A stretch of 64,000 nucleotides of DNA. Source: Methanolobus profundi (lineage in GTDB: Archaea; Halobacteriota; Methanosarcinia; Methanosarcinales; Methanosarcinaceae). Positions within the stretch are counted from its first letter, which is position 1. Every line of letters begins with the position of its first letter. The translations under genes and the position numbers were made by a program. Positions 26,802 to 36,000 of this stretch are shown piece by piece. Below the pieces are notes generated by a model. That model worked only from the letters and a program-made list of their open reading frames with translations. It searched no databases and was not told the origin of the DNA. The stretch covers positions 62,001 through 126,000 of the forward strand of contig NZ_FOUJ01000006.1 of assembly GCF_900114835.1 (NCBI RefSeq), in the 5' to 3' direction.

Positions 26802-27187
26802 TGTTCATACTTAGACTTATCAAAGTATGATCATCAGTAACAAATATGTTTTAAATATATGAATATAAATTTTACTGAGTATATGTTGATAAATATAGAC
26901 ATAGAGTGCATAGAAGTAGAAAACATAGATAGTAACCCATTTGATCCAGATATGAAAGCTAGAAATGAAAATCTAAACAATAGAAATAGATAGATGATAT
27001 TTTTAATTTAAATACCAGCAAGAAAATATTGAATGATCAGGGAAAACAAAAACAAAATACATTTTTAGGACATACTTGCATAATCGACAAATATAAAACC
27101 AAAGAACTATGTGCAATATCACTATATTAGATAATAACTTTTAATAATCCTACATCACTCTTTTAAAAAACCCAAGGTGGTTTATTC
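26802..27187. other. AT-rich divergent spacer between PEF-CTERM gene and proA
   Basis: About 385 nt, strongly AT-rich. It holds a leftward TATA box at 26846-26860 (ATATATTTAAAACAT on the minus strand) for the PEF-CTERM gene and a rightward TATA-like box near 27138-27150 for proA. I see no gene, stable stem or repeat in the middle. Confidence 0.5.
27138..27150 (+). promoter_or_regulatory. TATA-like box of proA
   Basis: CTTTTAATAATCC lies about 40 nt before the proA ATG, leaving a short leader with GGTGG as ribosome binding site. Confidence 0.35.
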
Positions 27188-28543
27188 ATGGTTCTGGAAA
27201 TTGAAGAAAAGGTCATTGAAGCAAAGAAGGCATCCATTATACTTGCAAGTGTCAACACGGACACAAAGAATGCTGCTCTTGAAGCAATGGCACAGGCACT
27301 TGACAATAATCGCGATAAGATACTTGAGGCAAACCAGAAGGACGTTGAGACCGCAGAGAAGCTGAAAAGGAAAGGCGAACTTTCCCAGGCCCTTGTGGAC
27401 AGGCTCAAGGTCAACGACAGCAAGATCAGTGGAATGATAGATGGTATCCGTGATGTTATCAACCTCGAAGACCCTGTAGGCAAGACAATAGATGCTCTTG
27501 AACTCGACCAGGGACTGGAACTCTATCAGGTAAGCTGCCCAATAGGACTTATCGGAGTCATATTCGAAGCACGTCCTGATGTAGTGCCACAAGTAATGGC
27601 ATTATGCCTCAAAAGCGGGAATGCCACCATATTCAAAGGCGGAAGCGAGGCACTTAACTCCAACCGTACTATATTCGACCTGTTGAATGAAGCAGCAGAA
27701 TCCGTGAAAGGAATGCCAGAAGGTGCATTCCAGCTAATGGAAACAAGAGAAGAGGTCAACGACATCCTCAGTATGGATGCATACATCGATCTGCTCATTC
27801 CAAGAGGTTCCAATGCATTCGTAAAATACATGCAGGACAACACCAAGATACCAGTACTCGGACACGCCGACGGTATCTGCCACGTATATGTCGATGAAGA
27901 GGCTGACCTCTCAAAGGCATACGAGGTCTGTTTTGACTCAAAGGTACAATACCCTGCCGTATGTAACGCAATGGAAACACTCCTTATCAACGAGAACATC
28001 GCAGAGAGATTCCTGCCAAAGATGGCAAGGATGTACGATGAAGCTGGCGTAGAGATGCGTTGCGATGAAGCTTCTTTTGCTATACTGGAACAGATAGACT
28101 TCCTCAAGAGCATACTGAGAGCTACCGAGGATGACTGGAAGACCGAGTACAATGACCTGACACTCTCTATCAAGATAGTAGGATCAATGGAAGATGCCAT
28201 CGAGCACATCAACCACTACGGATCCCACCACACAGATGGTATCATAACCGAGAACGACCTTAAAAAGAAGAAGTTCACCGACCTTATCGATTCATCAAGT
28301 GTGATGCTCAATGCGTCCACAAGATTTGCTGATGGATTCCGTTATGGAAAAGGTGCGGAAGTAGGTATCAGCACCAACAAGATCCATGCACGTGGTCCTG
28401 TAGGAATGGAAGGACTGCTCATCTACAAGTACATCCTTGTAGGCAACGGTGACAAAGTAGCGGACTATGCCGGAGCGGACGCAAAGAAATTCACACATCG
28501 CAAGCTCAACAAGAAAGCTTCATCCACACTTTCAGGAAACTGA
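27188..28543 (+). CDS. proA: Gamma-glutamyl phosphate reductase
   Basis: 451 aa aldehyde-dehydrogenase-fold enzyme; second step of proline synthesis (gamma-glutamyl phosphate to glutamate semialdehyde with NADPH). The active-site Cys lies in YPAVCNAMETLLI (near residue 258). FKGGSEALNSN and the C-terminal GPVGMEGLLIYKYI are typical. GGTGG precedes the ATG. proB follows after 46 nt; a proC gene is not in the window. Confidence 0.95.
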   Translation: MVLEIEEKVIEAKKASIILASVNTDTKNAALEAMAQALDNNRDKILEANQKDVETAEKLKRKGELSQALVDRLKVNDSKISGMIDGIRDVINLEDPVGKTIDALELDQGLELYQVSCPIGLIGVIFEARPDVVPQVMALCLKSGNATIFKGGSEALNSNRTIFDLLNEAAESVKGMPEGAFQLMETREEVNDILSMDAYIDLLIPRGSNAFVKYMQDNTKIPVLGHADGICHVYVDEEADLSKAYEVCFDSKVQYPAVCNAMETLLINENIAERFLPKMARMYDEAGVEMRCDEASFAILEQIDFLKSILRATEDDWKTEYNDLTLSIKIVGSMEDAIEHINHYGSHHTDGIITENDLKKKKFTDLIDSSSVMLNASTRFADGFRYGKGAEVGISTNKIHARGPVGMEGLLIYKYILVGNGDKVADYAGADAKKFTHRKLNKKASSTLSGN

Positions 28544-28589
28544 ACCTGAAGAGAACAAAATACAGGAAATGACATAAGGAGCATCACTT

Positions 28590-29714
28590 TTGACAGACAG
28601 GAAAGAGCTCTTCAGCGATGTAAATAAGATAGTCATAAAGATCGGCACCTCATCCATCAATACAGAAGATGGAAGACTTAACCGGCAATTCATGGAGAAC
28701 ATGGCTGCACAGGTAGCAAAGCTTCATGAAATGGGAAAGAAGGTCATTCTTGTAAGTTCAGGTGCGATCGGCATAGGCATCGATATACTGGACTTTGACA
28801 CAAGACCAAAGGAGATACCTGTCAGGCAGGCATGTGCTGCTGTTGGCCAGGGCGTCCTTATGCAGGAATGGGGAAATTCCTTTGCAAAACATAACCTGAA
28901 GGTCGCCCAGATCCTCCTTACCTATGAATCATTCTCTAACAGGCTCACCTATCTCAACCTCAGGAATAGTATATCCACTCTCCTGAGCTATGGTGTCATA
29001 CCTATCATCAATGAAAATGACAGTACCTGTGTAAATGAGATCGAAGCCACTTTTGGTGACAATGACAAGCTTTCAGCAATGGTTGCAAGCAAAATGGAAG
29101 CTGATCTCCTGATAATACTTTCTGATATTGATGGGCTCTATGACAAGAACCCAAAAAGGAACGATGATGCAACGCTCCTTAGCCTTATCGAAGAGATAAC
29201 ACCAGAGGTTGAAAGCTATGGTGGCAGCCCTACAAGCATGAAGGGCGTAGGTGGCATGAGAACAAAGATCGAAGCCGCTAAAATATGTAACATGTCAGGA
29301 TGCTATCTCGTGATCGCAAACAGCGCCACAGAGAATGTTATCACAAAGATCCTCAGTGGTGAAGAGATAGGCACACTTTTCCTTGCTAACCAGGATGTAC
29401 ACAAGAACAGGATACGCTGGATACTGCTCTCCAAGTCATGTGGTTCCATCGAGGTCGATGCAGGAGCAAAAGAGGCGATCCTCAACAGCATGAGCCTGCT
29501 ACCATCAGGAGTTACAGGCGTTAATGGCGATTTTGACAGAGGAGAGATCGTTGAGATCATGTGTGAAGGAAAGGTCTTTGCAAAAGGCATCACCGACTAC
29601 AGCTCCGAGGAACTGGAGAAGGTCAAAGGCCAGCATACCGACATGATAGCTGATATCCTTGGTTACAAGAACTATAACCATGTCATAAAGAAAGAGAACG
29701 TAGGTATTTGCTAG
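28590..29714 (+). CDS. proB: Glutamate 5-kinase with PUA domain
   Basis: 374 aa; first step of proline synthesis. Amino-acid-kinase domain about 10-265 (IKIGTSSINTEDGRL, VSSGAIGIGI, SDIDGLYDKNP, GVGGMRTKIEAA). C-terminal PUA domain about 285-365, common in this enzyme and linked to regulation. The start is TTG, with AAGGAG 8 nt upstream. Order proA-proB, one operon. Proline accumulation would suit a salt-adapted methanogen, which is inference. Confidence 0.95.
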   Translation: MTDRKELFSDVNKIVIKIGTSSINTEDGRLNRQFMENMAAQVAKLHEMGKKVILVSSGAIGIGIDILDFDTRPKEIPVRQACAAVGQGVLMQEWGNSFAKHNLKVAQILLTYESFSNRLTYLNLRNSISTLLSYGVIPIINENDSTCVNEIEATFGDNDKLSAMVASKMEADLLIILSDIDGLYDKNPKRNDDATLLSLIEEITPEVESYGGSPTSMKGVGGMRTKIEAAKICNMSGCYLVIANSATENVITKILSGEEIGTLFLANQDVHKNRIRWILLSKSCGSIEVDAGAKEAILNSMSLLPSGVTGVNGDFDRGEIVEIMCEGKVFAKGITDYSSEELEKVKGQHTDMIADILGYKNYNHVIKKENVGIC

Positions 29715-29820
29715 GTCATTGTTCATTTTAACCCTGGCAGGGTGCATATCCTAACCTGTGACGTTCATTAATTTTTTATAACTTGTATCTAATATTTAGA
29801 ATTAAATCATAAGGTCAAAA

Positions 29821-31167
29821 ATGACACTGGAAGAGAAGATACTTGCCAGGATCAAGCCCAGTCCTGAAGAAAAAAAGAAGCTTGAAGAAGTAGCCTCAGA
29901 ACTGCTTGAGAAGGTAAGCAAAGCAGCCAGGACCCTGGAGGTAAGTGATATAATTCCAAAACTTGTAGGCTCTGCTGCAAGGAACACATGGATATCCGGC
30001 ACTCATGATCTTGACATCTTCATATCGTTCCCTGCTGATACCAGTCGTGATGATCTGGAAAATAACGGCCTTCTAATTGCACGAGAAGTTGCAAAGGAAG
30101 GAGAGAACATAGAAGAACGTTATGCAGAGCATCCATATCTGAACATGCACTATGGCGGATTCGATGTGGACCTTGTCCCATGTTTTGCTGTAGATTCTGC
30201 TTCTGAGATAATATCAGCCGTGGACAGGACACCTTTTCACAACGAATTCATAAAAATGGCCATACCGGGTCGTGAAGATGATGTGCTCATCATGAAACAG
30301 TTCATGAAAGGCACCGGAACCTACGGTTCAGAGCTTCGTACACAGGGTTTCTCAGGATACCTCACAGAGCTGCTGACGATCCATTATGGATCATTCCGCA
30401 ACACCCTCAGGAATGCATGTAACTGGAAACCGGGACTTACTATCGATATGCTGGAACATGGGAGCATCAAGCATAAGGACCCCCTTGTTGTGATCGACCC
30501 AACCGATCCAAAAAGAAATGTTGCAGCTGCGCTTTCCATGAACCAGTTCGCAAGGTTCATAGATGCTGCCAGAGAATACACAGAAGAGCCTACAGAAGAA
30601 TTCTTCTTCCCAAAGCAAAAGAAAGCAATGAAAGATGATGAGATCATCGATATGATAACATCAAGGAGAAGTTCCTTCGTTGCGATCTGTTTTACTCCAC
30701 CCGACCTTGTGGATGACATACTATACCCACAGCTGGATAAAATGGAACACTCTGTACGTTCACTCTTCGAAGAATACGAGTTCCAGGTGCTCAACTCGGG
30801 CTACTGGGTAAATGAAGAGGCAATGATCCTGATAGAACTTACCACATCCCAGCTACCTCTTGTTAAAAAACACAGAGGTCCGCCTGTATGGGCATACGGA
30901 CATGCAAAGGGATTCAAGGACAAGTACATAGGTTCAGATGAGCTATTCTCCCTGTATCTGGAAGATGGATTCTACGTTGCAGATATCAGGCGTAAGTTCA
31001 GCACAGCAAAAGAACTACTTGAAGGAAGAATGCACCACTGTTCACTTGGGAAGCATCTTGGAAAAGCAGTGGAATCAGGATTTACTGTGCTTGAGAACAC
31101 AGATATTGCTAAGATCAACGACCCCGGATTCAGGCGTTTCCTCAGAAAATGGGAACAAGGCAAATAA
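29821..31167 (+). CDS. cca: CCA-adding enzyme (class I tRNA nucleotidyltransferase)
   Basis: 448 aa. Adds or repairs the 3' CCA of tRNA without a nucleic acid template. Class I nucleotidyltransferase signature GSAARNTWISGTHDLDIFI (residues 50-68), with catalytic Asp pair in DLD and a third Asp in GGFDVDLVP (about 116-124). The archaeal-type central and tail domains follow. A TATA-like TTTTTTATAAC lies about 45 nt upstream. At least one tRNA here already encodes CCA, so repair may be its main role for that tRNA. Confidence 0.95.
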   Translation: MTLEEKILARIKPSPEEKKKLEEVASELLEKVSKAARTLEVSDIIPKLVGSAARNTWISGTHDLDIFISFPADTSRDDLENNGLLIAREVAKEGENIEERYAEHPYLNMHYGGFDVDLVPCFAVDSASEIISAVDRTPFHNEFIKMAIPGREDDVLIMKQFMKGTGTYGSELRTQGFSGYLTELLTIHYGSFRNTLRNACNWKPGLTIDMLEHGSIKHKDPLVVIDPTDPKRNVAAALSMNQFARFIDAAREYTEEPTEEFFFPKQKKAMKDDEIIDMITSRRSSFVAICFTPPDLVDDILYPQLDKMEHSVRSLFEEYEFQVLNSGYWVNEEAMILIELTTSQLPLVKKHRGPPVWAYGHAKGFKDKYIGSDELFSLYLEDGFYVADIRRKFSTAKELLEGRMHHCSLGKHLGKAVESGFTVLENTDIAKINDPGFRRFLRKWEQGK

Positions 31168-31197
31168 AATCCCAACCATTGCCCATCAAATTAAGGT

Positions 31198-32052
31198 TCA
31201 GAGACCTTCAAGTCTTTTCTGATAGAAGAAATACTGCTGTGCATAGCCACAGTAGTGTCCAAAATACATTCGACCCCATTTACCGATCTTGCTCTTTGTG
31301 GCATTTCCATTGAAGAACTCATGGTCACCGTAAACTGTCTTCACGACCTTTTCCACATGAGTATCCACAGGGAATGCTTCCATTTTTTCAAAAGCAAAGA
31401 GAAGTATGCAGTCAGCAACCTTTTCCCCTATACCCTCAAGGAACATCAATTTCTGTTTTGCGGACTCATAGTCCAGTTTGAAGACATCATCAAGAACAAG
31501 AGTTCCACTGTCTACATGTCCTGCGGCTTTAATTACACGACCTCCCCTGAAACCAAGCTTGCAGGCTCGCAGGTCATCGTCACATGCATGGACAAGTGAA
31601 TGAGGTTCAGGAAAACTGTAATAGCCTTCTCCAAGATCATTACCATAGTTACTGCACATCATAGAGATCGCCCTTTTGATGTTAGGGATGCTCCAGGCAG
31701 TTGCAAGCATATACGAAATTAGACATTCCCATGGGTCCTGCCTTATGAGACGCAGCCCCATGTACTTGTTTATTGCCTCATCCATGAACTCATCTTTGTT
31801 CACTTCCCGAAGGATCGAATCGAGGTCATCGTCAAAGCGGAAATAGTTCTCAAAGAAGCTTTTCGGCAGCTTTGAATCAACGGTAACCTCACCTGTATCA
31901 TCATCCTGCTGTAACCTTGCAACATCGCCGTTCACTACCCCGGTCCACCAGCCATCGATAAAGTCCCACCGGAAAACCTGCCCACAATCAAGAGTGTAGT
32001 TCAGGTTGAAGTTCTCTGAGAAAAGAGTATACATATCAGGAGTTGAGTTCAA
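31198..32052 (-). CDS. ogg1: 8-oxoguanine DNA glycosylase, Ogg1 type
   Basis: 284 aa. N-terminal Ogg1-like domain (NFNLNYTLDCGQVFRW, about 14-29), then the helix-hairpin-helix core. LEGIGEKVADCILLFAF carries the catalytic Lys (GEK) and AFPVDTHVEKV the catalytic Asp. Removes 8-oxoguanine opposite C with associated lyase activity. This is the full eukaryote-like OGG1 layout rather than the shorter Ogg2/AGOG. The start overlaps the end of the ADP-dependent kinase paralogue by 17 nt, so it is expressed with sugar kinases. Confidence 0.92.
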   Translation of the reverse strand: MNSTPDMYTLFSENFNLNYTLDCGQVFRWDFIDGWWTGVVNGDVARLQQDDDTGEVTVDSKLPKSFFENYFRFDDDLDSILREVNKDEFMDEAINKYMGLRLIRQDPWECLISYMLATAWSIPNIKRAISMMCSNYGNDLGEGYYSFPEPHSLVHACDDDLRACKLGFRGGRVIKAAGHVDSGTLVLDDVFKLDYESAKQKLMFLEGIGEKVADCILLFAFEKMEAFPVDTHVEKVVKTVYGDHEFFNGNATKSKIGKWGRMYFGHYCGYAQQYFFYQKRLEGL

Positions 32053-33385
32053 GCTCCCTTAAAAAAATAGCGGCCGATATTGTGTCCCCAAGTCCCACAG
32101 TAGATACGGGCTCATCACATATCCGGGTCGGAACAATGGTTACCTGATATGAGTTATATATCCCACAGACACCACTACAGTTCCATTCTTCCTCCATGTG
32201 CTTTGCCAGTCTTATTGATGCTGCCTTACCAGGATCGCTTTCCCTGATCCCACCGGCCATATCCAGCAGTTCATCCCTGTCCGAAAGCTTTCCTGAACAT
32301 GCGAAAGCTGCTGCACACTTCACACCGAAATCCATGGCCTGTATGATAAGTTCAGGATCATCTTCATCCATGCATGAGACCGAAAGCACGAATTCCCTTG
32401 TATGCACCAGCATCCTGCAAAGCCCGTGATCATTACAAAGAACTATTGCAGCTTCTGCTATTGCCACAGGGTCCATTCCAAGTATTGGTTTGGGATCCAT
32501 GTCATTGACCCGTGCAAGGATCGCAAGTTCATCCTCGTTCATACCTATCCTGTCAACCACGGGAGAAAGTGTCGAGAATGCGTAGGAAGCTATATTCTCA
32601 GAAGAGAAATGCCCCATTTCAACATGGAGGTGAAGATCTGCCCTTTTCTTTTTCCAATCTATGAGCTGTGCAAGGGACTCATCCACCCTTGTTTTGTAGT
32701 CACCATCATCCAAATCCTCCTGAAGCATATGGTAACCCGAAACTATAGCACCATCCATCTCTTCTGCATGTTCCAGAGAATATTCTCTGAAATGCTCATC
32801 CATGTAAAGTCTGAAATTAAGAGGATCATATGTTGCTATGAAACGATTCTCTCTGGGAACAGATATCCTTTTACCTGACAATATGAATGTGTCACCCTTT
32901 TTGAAATCGAAGACAAAATGAATTAGTTCCTGCCAGGATCCCCCTGAATGAAGTATATGTTCCAGATCACTGCTATTGTACAGTTTACCCTTGTAAGGAT
33001 GAAGGATCGCCTTTCTGGAAAAGAACGATGCCTGGAGTTCGGTCAGGCTTGCAACATTGGGTATGACCTTTGTAGCTCCAAGTTCAGATAGAACATTGGA
33101 CATTATTCCCATATTGCCACCCATTCTCATGAACGACCTTTCGAGAAATGTCTCTTTCAACCACTCGAACACATTACTGTCATGGATAAGCCACTCAGCA
33201 CCTGTTCCATCACGCATACATATAACAAGACCTGCAAGGAAATCGGATACTGAAGATATTGAACCAGTAGGATCGTTCATCTTTTCTGGAATATTGTCAT
33301 GAACTTCAAGCATCCGGGTAAGCTCTTCACAGTCTACGTGAACTATGGAATCTATATTCGCATTGTAAGCACAGAGAATATTCAT
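32036..33385 (-). CDS. ADP-dependent sugar kinase paralogue (PfkC/GlkA family)
   Basis: 449 aa ribokinase-fold kinase of the archaeal ADP-dependent glucokinase/phosphofructokinase family. The substrate motif NANIDSIVHVD is at the N-terminus, MRMGGNMGIMSNVLSELG near 89-106, and the catalytic GxGD is intact in STVGLGDTISAA near the end. It diverges from the upstream 491-aa gene (33399-34874), so its sugar specificity may differ. ADP is the expected phosphoryl donor. Tandem with pfkC (13-nt gap) and overlapping ogg1. Confidence 0.82.
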   Translation of the reverse strand: MNILCAYNANIDSIVHVDCEELTRMLEVHDNIPEKMNDPTGSISSVSDFLAGLVICMRDGTGAEWLIHDSNVFEWLKETFLERSFMRMGGNMGIMSNVLSELGATKVIPNVASLTELQASFFSRKAILHPYKGKLYNSSDLEHILHSGGSWQELIHFVFDFKKGDTFILSGKRISVPRENRFIATYDPLNFRLYMDEHFREYSLEHAEEMDGAIVSGYHMLQEDLDDGDYKTRVDESLAQLIDWKKKRADLHLHVEMGHFSSENIASYAFSTLSPVVDRIGMNEDELAILARVNDMDPKPILGMDPVAIAEAAIVLCNDHGLCRMLVHTREFVLSVSCMDEDDPELIIQAMDFGVKCAAAFACSGKLSDRDELLDMAGGIRESDPGKAASIRLAKHMEEEWNCSGVCGIYNSYQVTIVPTRICDEPVSTVGLGDTISAAIFLRELELNS

Positions 33386-33398
33386 CAGTTACTCCGTA

Positions 33399-34874
33399 TC
33401 AGCATATGTTGATCTTTGGCATCCTGGCGAGCAATGCAATAAAAGCACCTGCAGATATCGCATCACCAATGCCAACTGTCGCCACGGGATCTTTAACGAC
33501 CTTTGAAGGGACTATCACCAGACCGTGTCCTTCCGCACTGATACAGCCATCTTCGAAATCCTCAGATGAACAGATACCACGCCTTACGAGATATTTCTCA
33601 AGTTCCAGAAGGTCATCATATCCCTGATCATAGACAGGAACACCAAGTCCTACCGAAATATCATCGATGTTTGTAACAGAACCAAGGGTAGCCTGTGTAG
33701 CTGCAAGGGCTGAAGCAAAAAGAAGAGCTTCCCTCTGGATGTTCGCATCCAGAGGATGATCCTTTGAGACTACGCAGATATAGTAGCCAAGTGAATGGAT
33801 GTGGACCCTCTGGAGTTCAAGCTCCTTTAAAAGCTTGACAGCTCCTTCATAAAGAGAGACAACACTATCCTCACCTTTGTTGATCACTGAGTATGCCAGC
33901 TCCTCATATCCAAGTACATTGAGTGCATTGGCAACCTCTACCGTATCAAGTCCAAGGGAAGTTACATGCTTCTTAACGATCTCAGTGAGAAGAGCTTTAC
34001 GGATCACCTTGTTCTGTATGGAGGTGAATTCCACATGTATACGCATCTGGGGATTACATCCTTTCAGGCGCTCGATGACATTCACGGCTTTTTTGACATA
34101 GTCAACATAGGTGGTTCCATCCTCATATTCCTCTTTGATCATCTGATAACCGGCAAGTATGGCACCATCGATATCTTCCCTGATCTCATCCAGTTGCTCA
34201 TACATGTCATTGCCCATGTCGATACGTAACCAGTTCGGTCTTGAGGACACTATGAGACGATTGTCCCTTGGAACCTCGAAATCTTCGCCAGCACAACTGA
34301 ATCTCATACCCTTTGAGAATTCGATTATCCAGTTGATCTTGGGTTTCTGCTCAGGGTCGAATGCTTCCTTCGGGTGTTTTAAAATAAGTTTTCCATCCTC
34401 GATAACAGGATGTTTGAGATGAGGAGAATCAATGAAATATTCCGCCTGCTCTCTTGAGAGCCATGGAACATAGGTGATAACGTTCTTCACACCAAGGTTG
34501 ACCAGAAGATTGGACATGATTCCGGCCTGACCGCCCATCCTGGCAGAATCAAAGACAAGATTGTCCATGAGCCACTCATGGAGATCTGTGGTGTATGTCG
34601 GCACCTCGGCAGCTTTGCCATCCCGCATGGCTATGAAAAGCCGGGCCATGAAATCTGTCGGGTCCTTTATCTCTCTCGGATATTCAATTATCCTTTCCCG
34701 GAGATTCTTATAACCAATTATACTTACGAGCTTTTTGATCTCATCTACCCTGATATGTTTCATGGCATCAACATTGCTGTTATAAGCCACGAACACTCCC
34801 TGCACATTCCCAATATGTTCCTTCACATTGAAAACAGCTTCCTCATACCGTTTCTCCCAATCGGCGATATCCAT
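33399..34874 (-). CDS. pfkC: ADP-dependent phosphofructokinase/glucokinase
   Basis: 491 aa. AYNSNVDAMKHI near the N-terminus (substrate-binding NxxD), ARMGGQAGIMSNLLVNLG near 110-127, and catalytic TVGIGDAISAGAFIAL at the C-terminus. Phosphorylates fructose-6-phosphate, and in several methanogens also glucose, using ADP; feeds glycogen breakdown and glycolysis. The ATG at 34874 has GGGTGA 4 nt upstream; an in-frame TTG four codons earlier is rejected. First gene of the pfkC, paralogue, ogg1 operon. Confidence 0.92.
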   Translation of the reverse strand: MDIADWEKRYEEAVFNVKEHIGNVQGVFVAYNSNVDAMKHIRVDEIKKLVSIIGYKNLRERIIEYPREIKDPTDFMARLFIAMRDGKAAEVPTYTTDLHEWLMDNLVFDSARMGGQAGIMSNLLVNLGVKNVITYVPWLSREQAEYFIDSPHLKHPVIEDGKLILKHPKEAFDPEQKPKINWIIEFSKGMRFSCAGEDFEVPRDNRLIVSSRPNWLRIDMGNDMYEQLDEIREDIDGAILAGYQMIKEEYEDGTTYVDYVKKAVNVIERLKGCNPQMRIHVEFTSIQNKVIRKALLTEIVKKHVTSLGLDTVEVANALNVLGYEELAYSVINKGEDSVVSLYEGAVKLLKELELQRVHIHSLGYYICVVSKDHPLDANIQREALLFASALAATQATLGSVTNIDDISVGLGVPVYDQGYDDLLELEKYLVRRGICSSEDFEDGCISAEGHGLVIVPSKVVKDPVATVGIGDAISAGAFIALLARMPKINIC

Positions 34875-34958
34875 TATCTCACCCAATGGATATAAATTAT
34901 GTTTAGAGAGTATTTATATGCGATGGATGAGGGGAAATAATAGAAAAAATAGGTGGTT

Positions 34959-35900
34959 TTAGAGGAGACCGGTGGTCTCATCCATACCAAGCATAATGTT
35001 CATATTCTGTATCGCTGCACCTGATGCGCCTTTGCCTAGATTGTCAAGACGGGATATTACCTGTATCTGATTATCATTACCGTAGATGTAAAGGTCCAGA
35101 TAGTTGGTGTCGTTGCTTCCCTGCACATCAAAAGCATTGTCCACAAGATCATCTGCCTCATCTGGCACATGGACACGGATAAAGATAGAATCTCCGTAGT
35201 ACTTCTGATAAAGTTCATACAGCTCATTCTTTGTCACAGGTTTCTCCAGCCCATTAACAGACAAAGGCAATGTTGCTGCAAGTCCTCTTGGGAAATTGGA
35301 AACCACTGGCATAAGAATTGGTTTCACGTTCAGACCCGAATGGACCATTATCTCAGGAACATGCTTATGGGTAAGCCCAAGAGCATACTGCCTTGGAGCC
35401 TTATAGGCACGTTCTTCTGTGGTCTCATAGGTCGCGATCATCTGTTTCCCGCCACCAGTATACCCGGTTATGGAGAACAGAGGAACTGCTGTCTCCCTGG
35501 AAACTATCCCTTCTTTCACAAGAGGATAAAGAGCTGCAATAGAAGCCGTAGCATGACAGCCCGGATTGGACACCTTGCTTGCACCGATGATCTTTTCCCT
35601 GTGTTCAGAAGAGAGTTCAGGCAAACCATAAGCCCATGCTTCATTTATACGGTTGGCTGTGGATGCATCGATGATCTTTGTATTCGGATCTGTGATCAGA
35701 CCCACTGTATCCTCTACCGCCTCGTCCGGCAGGCACAGGAACACAAGGTCTGCCTCGTTGAGCAACTGAGTCCTCAATTCCCTGTTGTGGCGCTCCTCAT
35801 ACGGAATCTCAAGTATCTCAACCTGCGGATGCTTTGCCAGACGCTCATTAACCAGTAAGCCGGTCGTTCCATGTTGACCGTCCACGTATATCTTGTACAT
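34959..35900 (-). CDS. argC: N-acetyl-gamma-glutamyl-phosphate reductase, type 2
   Basis: 313 aa; NADPH reduction of N-acetylglutamyl phosphate in arginine synthesis. The N-terminal motif YVDGQHGTTGL (4-14) and total length are those of the type-2 (short) family known mainly from proteobacteria, rather than the roughly 340-aa type 1 usual in methanogens. The catalytic Cys is in NPGCHATAS (about 112-120). GAGGA precedes the ATG. It is separated from argJ by two WD40-like genes. Confidence 0.93.
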   Translation of the reverse strand: MYKIYVDGQHGTTGLLVNERLAKHPQVEILEIPYEERHNRELRTQLLNEADLVFLCLPDEAVEDTVGLITDPNTKIIDASTANRINEAWAYGLPELSSEHREKIIGASKVSNPGCHATASIAALYPLVKEGIVSRETAVPLFSITGYTGGGKQMIATYETTEERAYKAPRQYALGLTHKHVPEIMVHSGLNVKPILMPVVSNFPRGLAATLPLSVNGLEKPVTKNELYELYQKYYGDSIFIRVHVPDEADDLVDNAFDVQGSNDTNYLDLYIYGNDNQIQVISRLDNLGKGASGAAIQNMNIMLGMDETTGLL

Positions 35901-36000
35901 TATCTTCCTCAGATACTCTGATAGATTATATTGTTATTCTATATTTCGGCTCTGGAATGTTCTTCATCATTTAGAAGTGTAGTTAAAAAATATTAGAGGA

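Noticed and set aside
27526-28212. 228-codon leftward frame inside proA
   Set aside because: Antisense shadow; the proA frame has full family conservation.
29725-29745. ACCCT-GGC-AGGGT stem after proB as a terminator
   Set aside because: The stem is short and not followed by a T-run; the T6 further on more likely belongs to the cca promoter.
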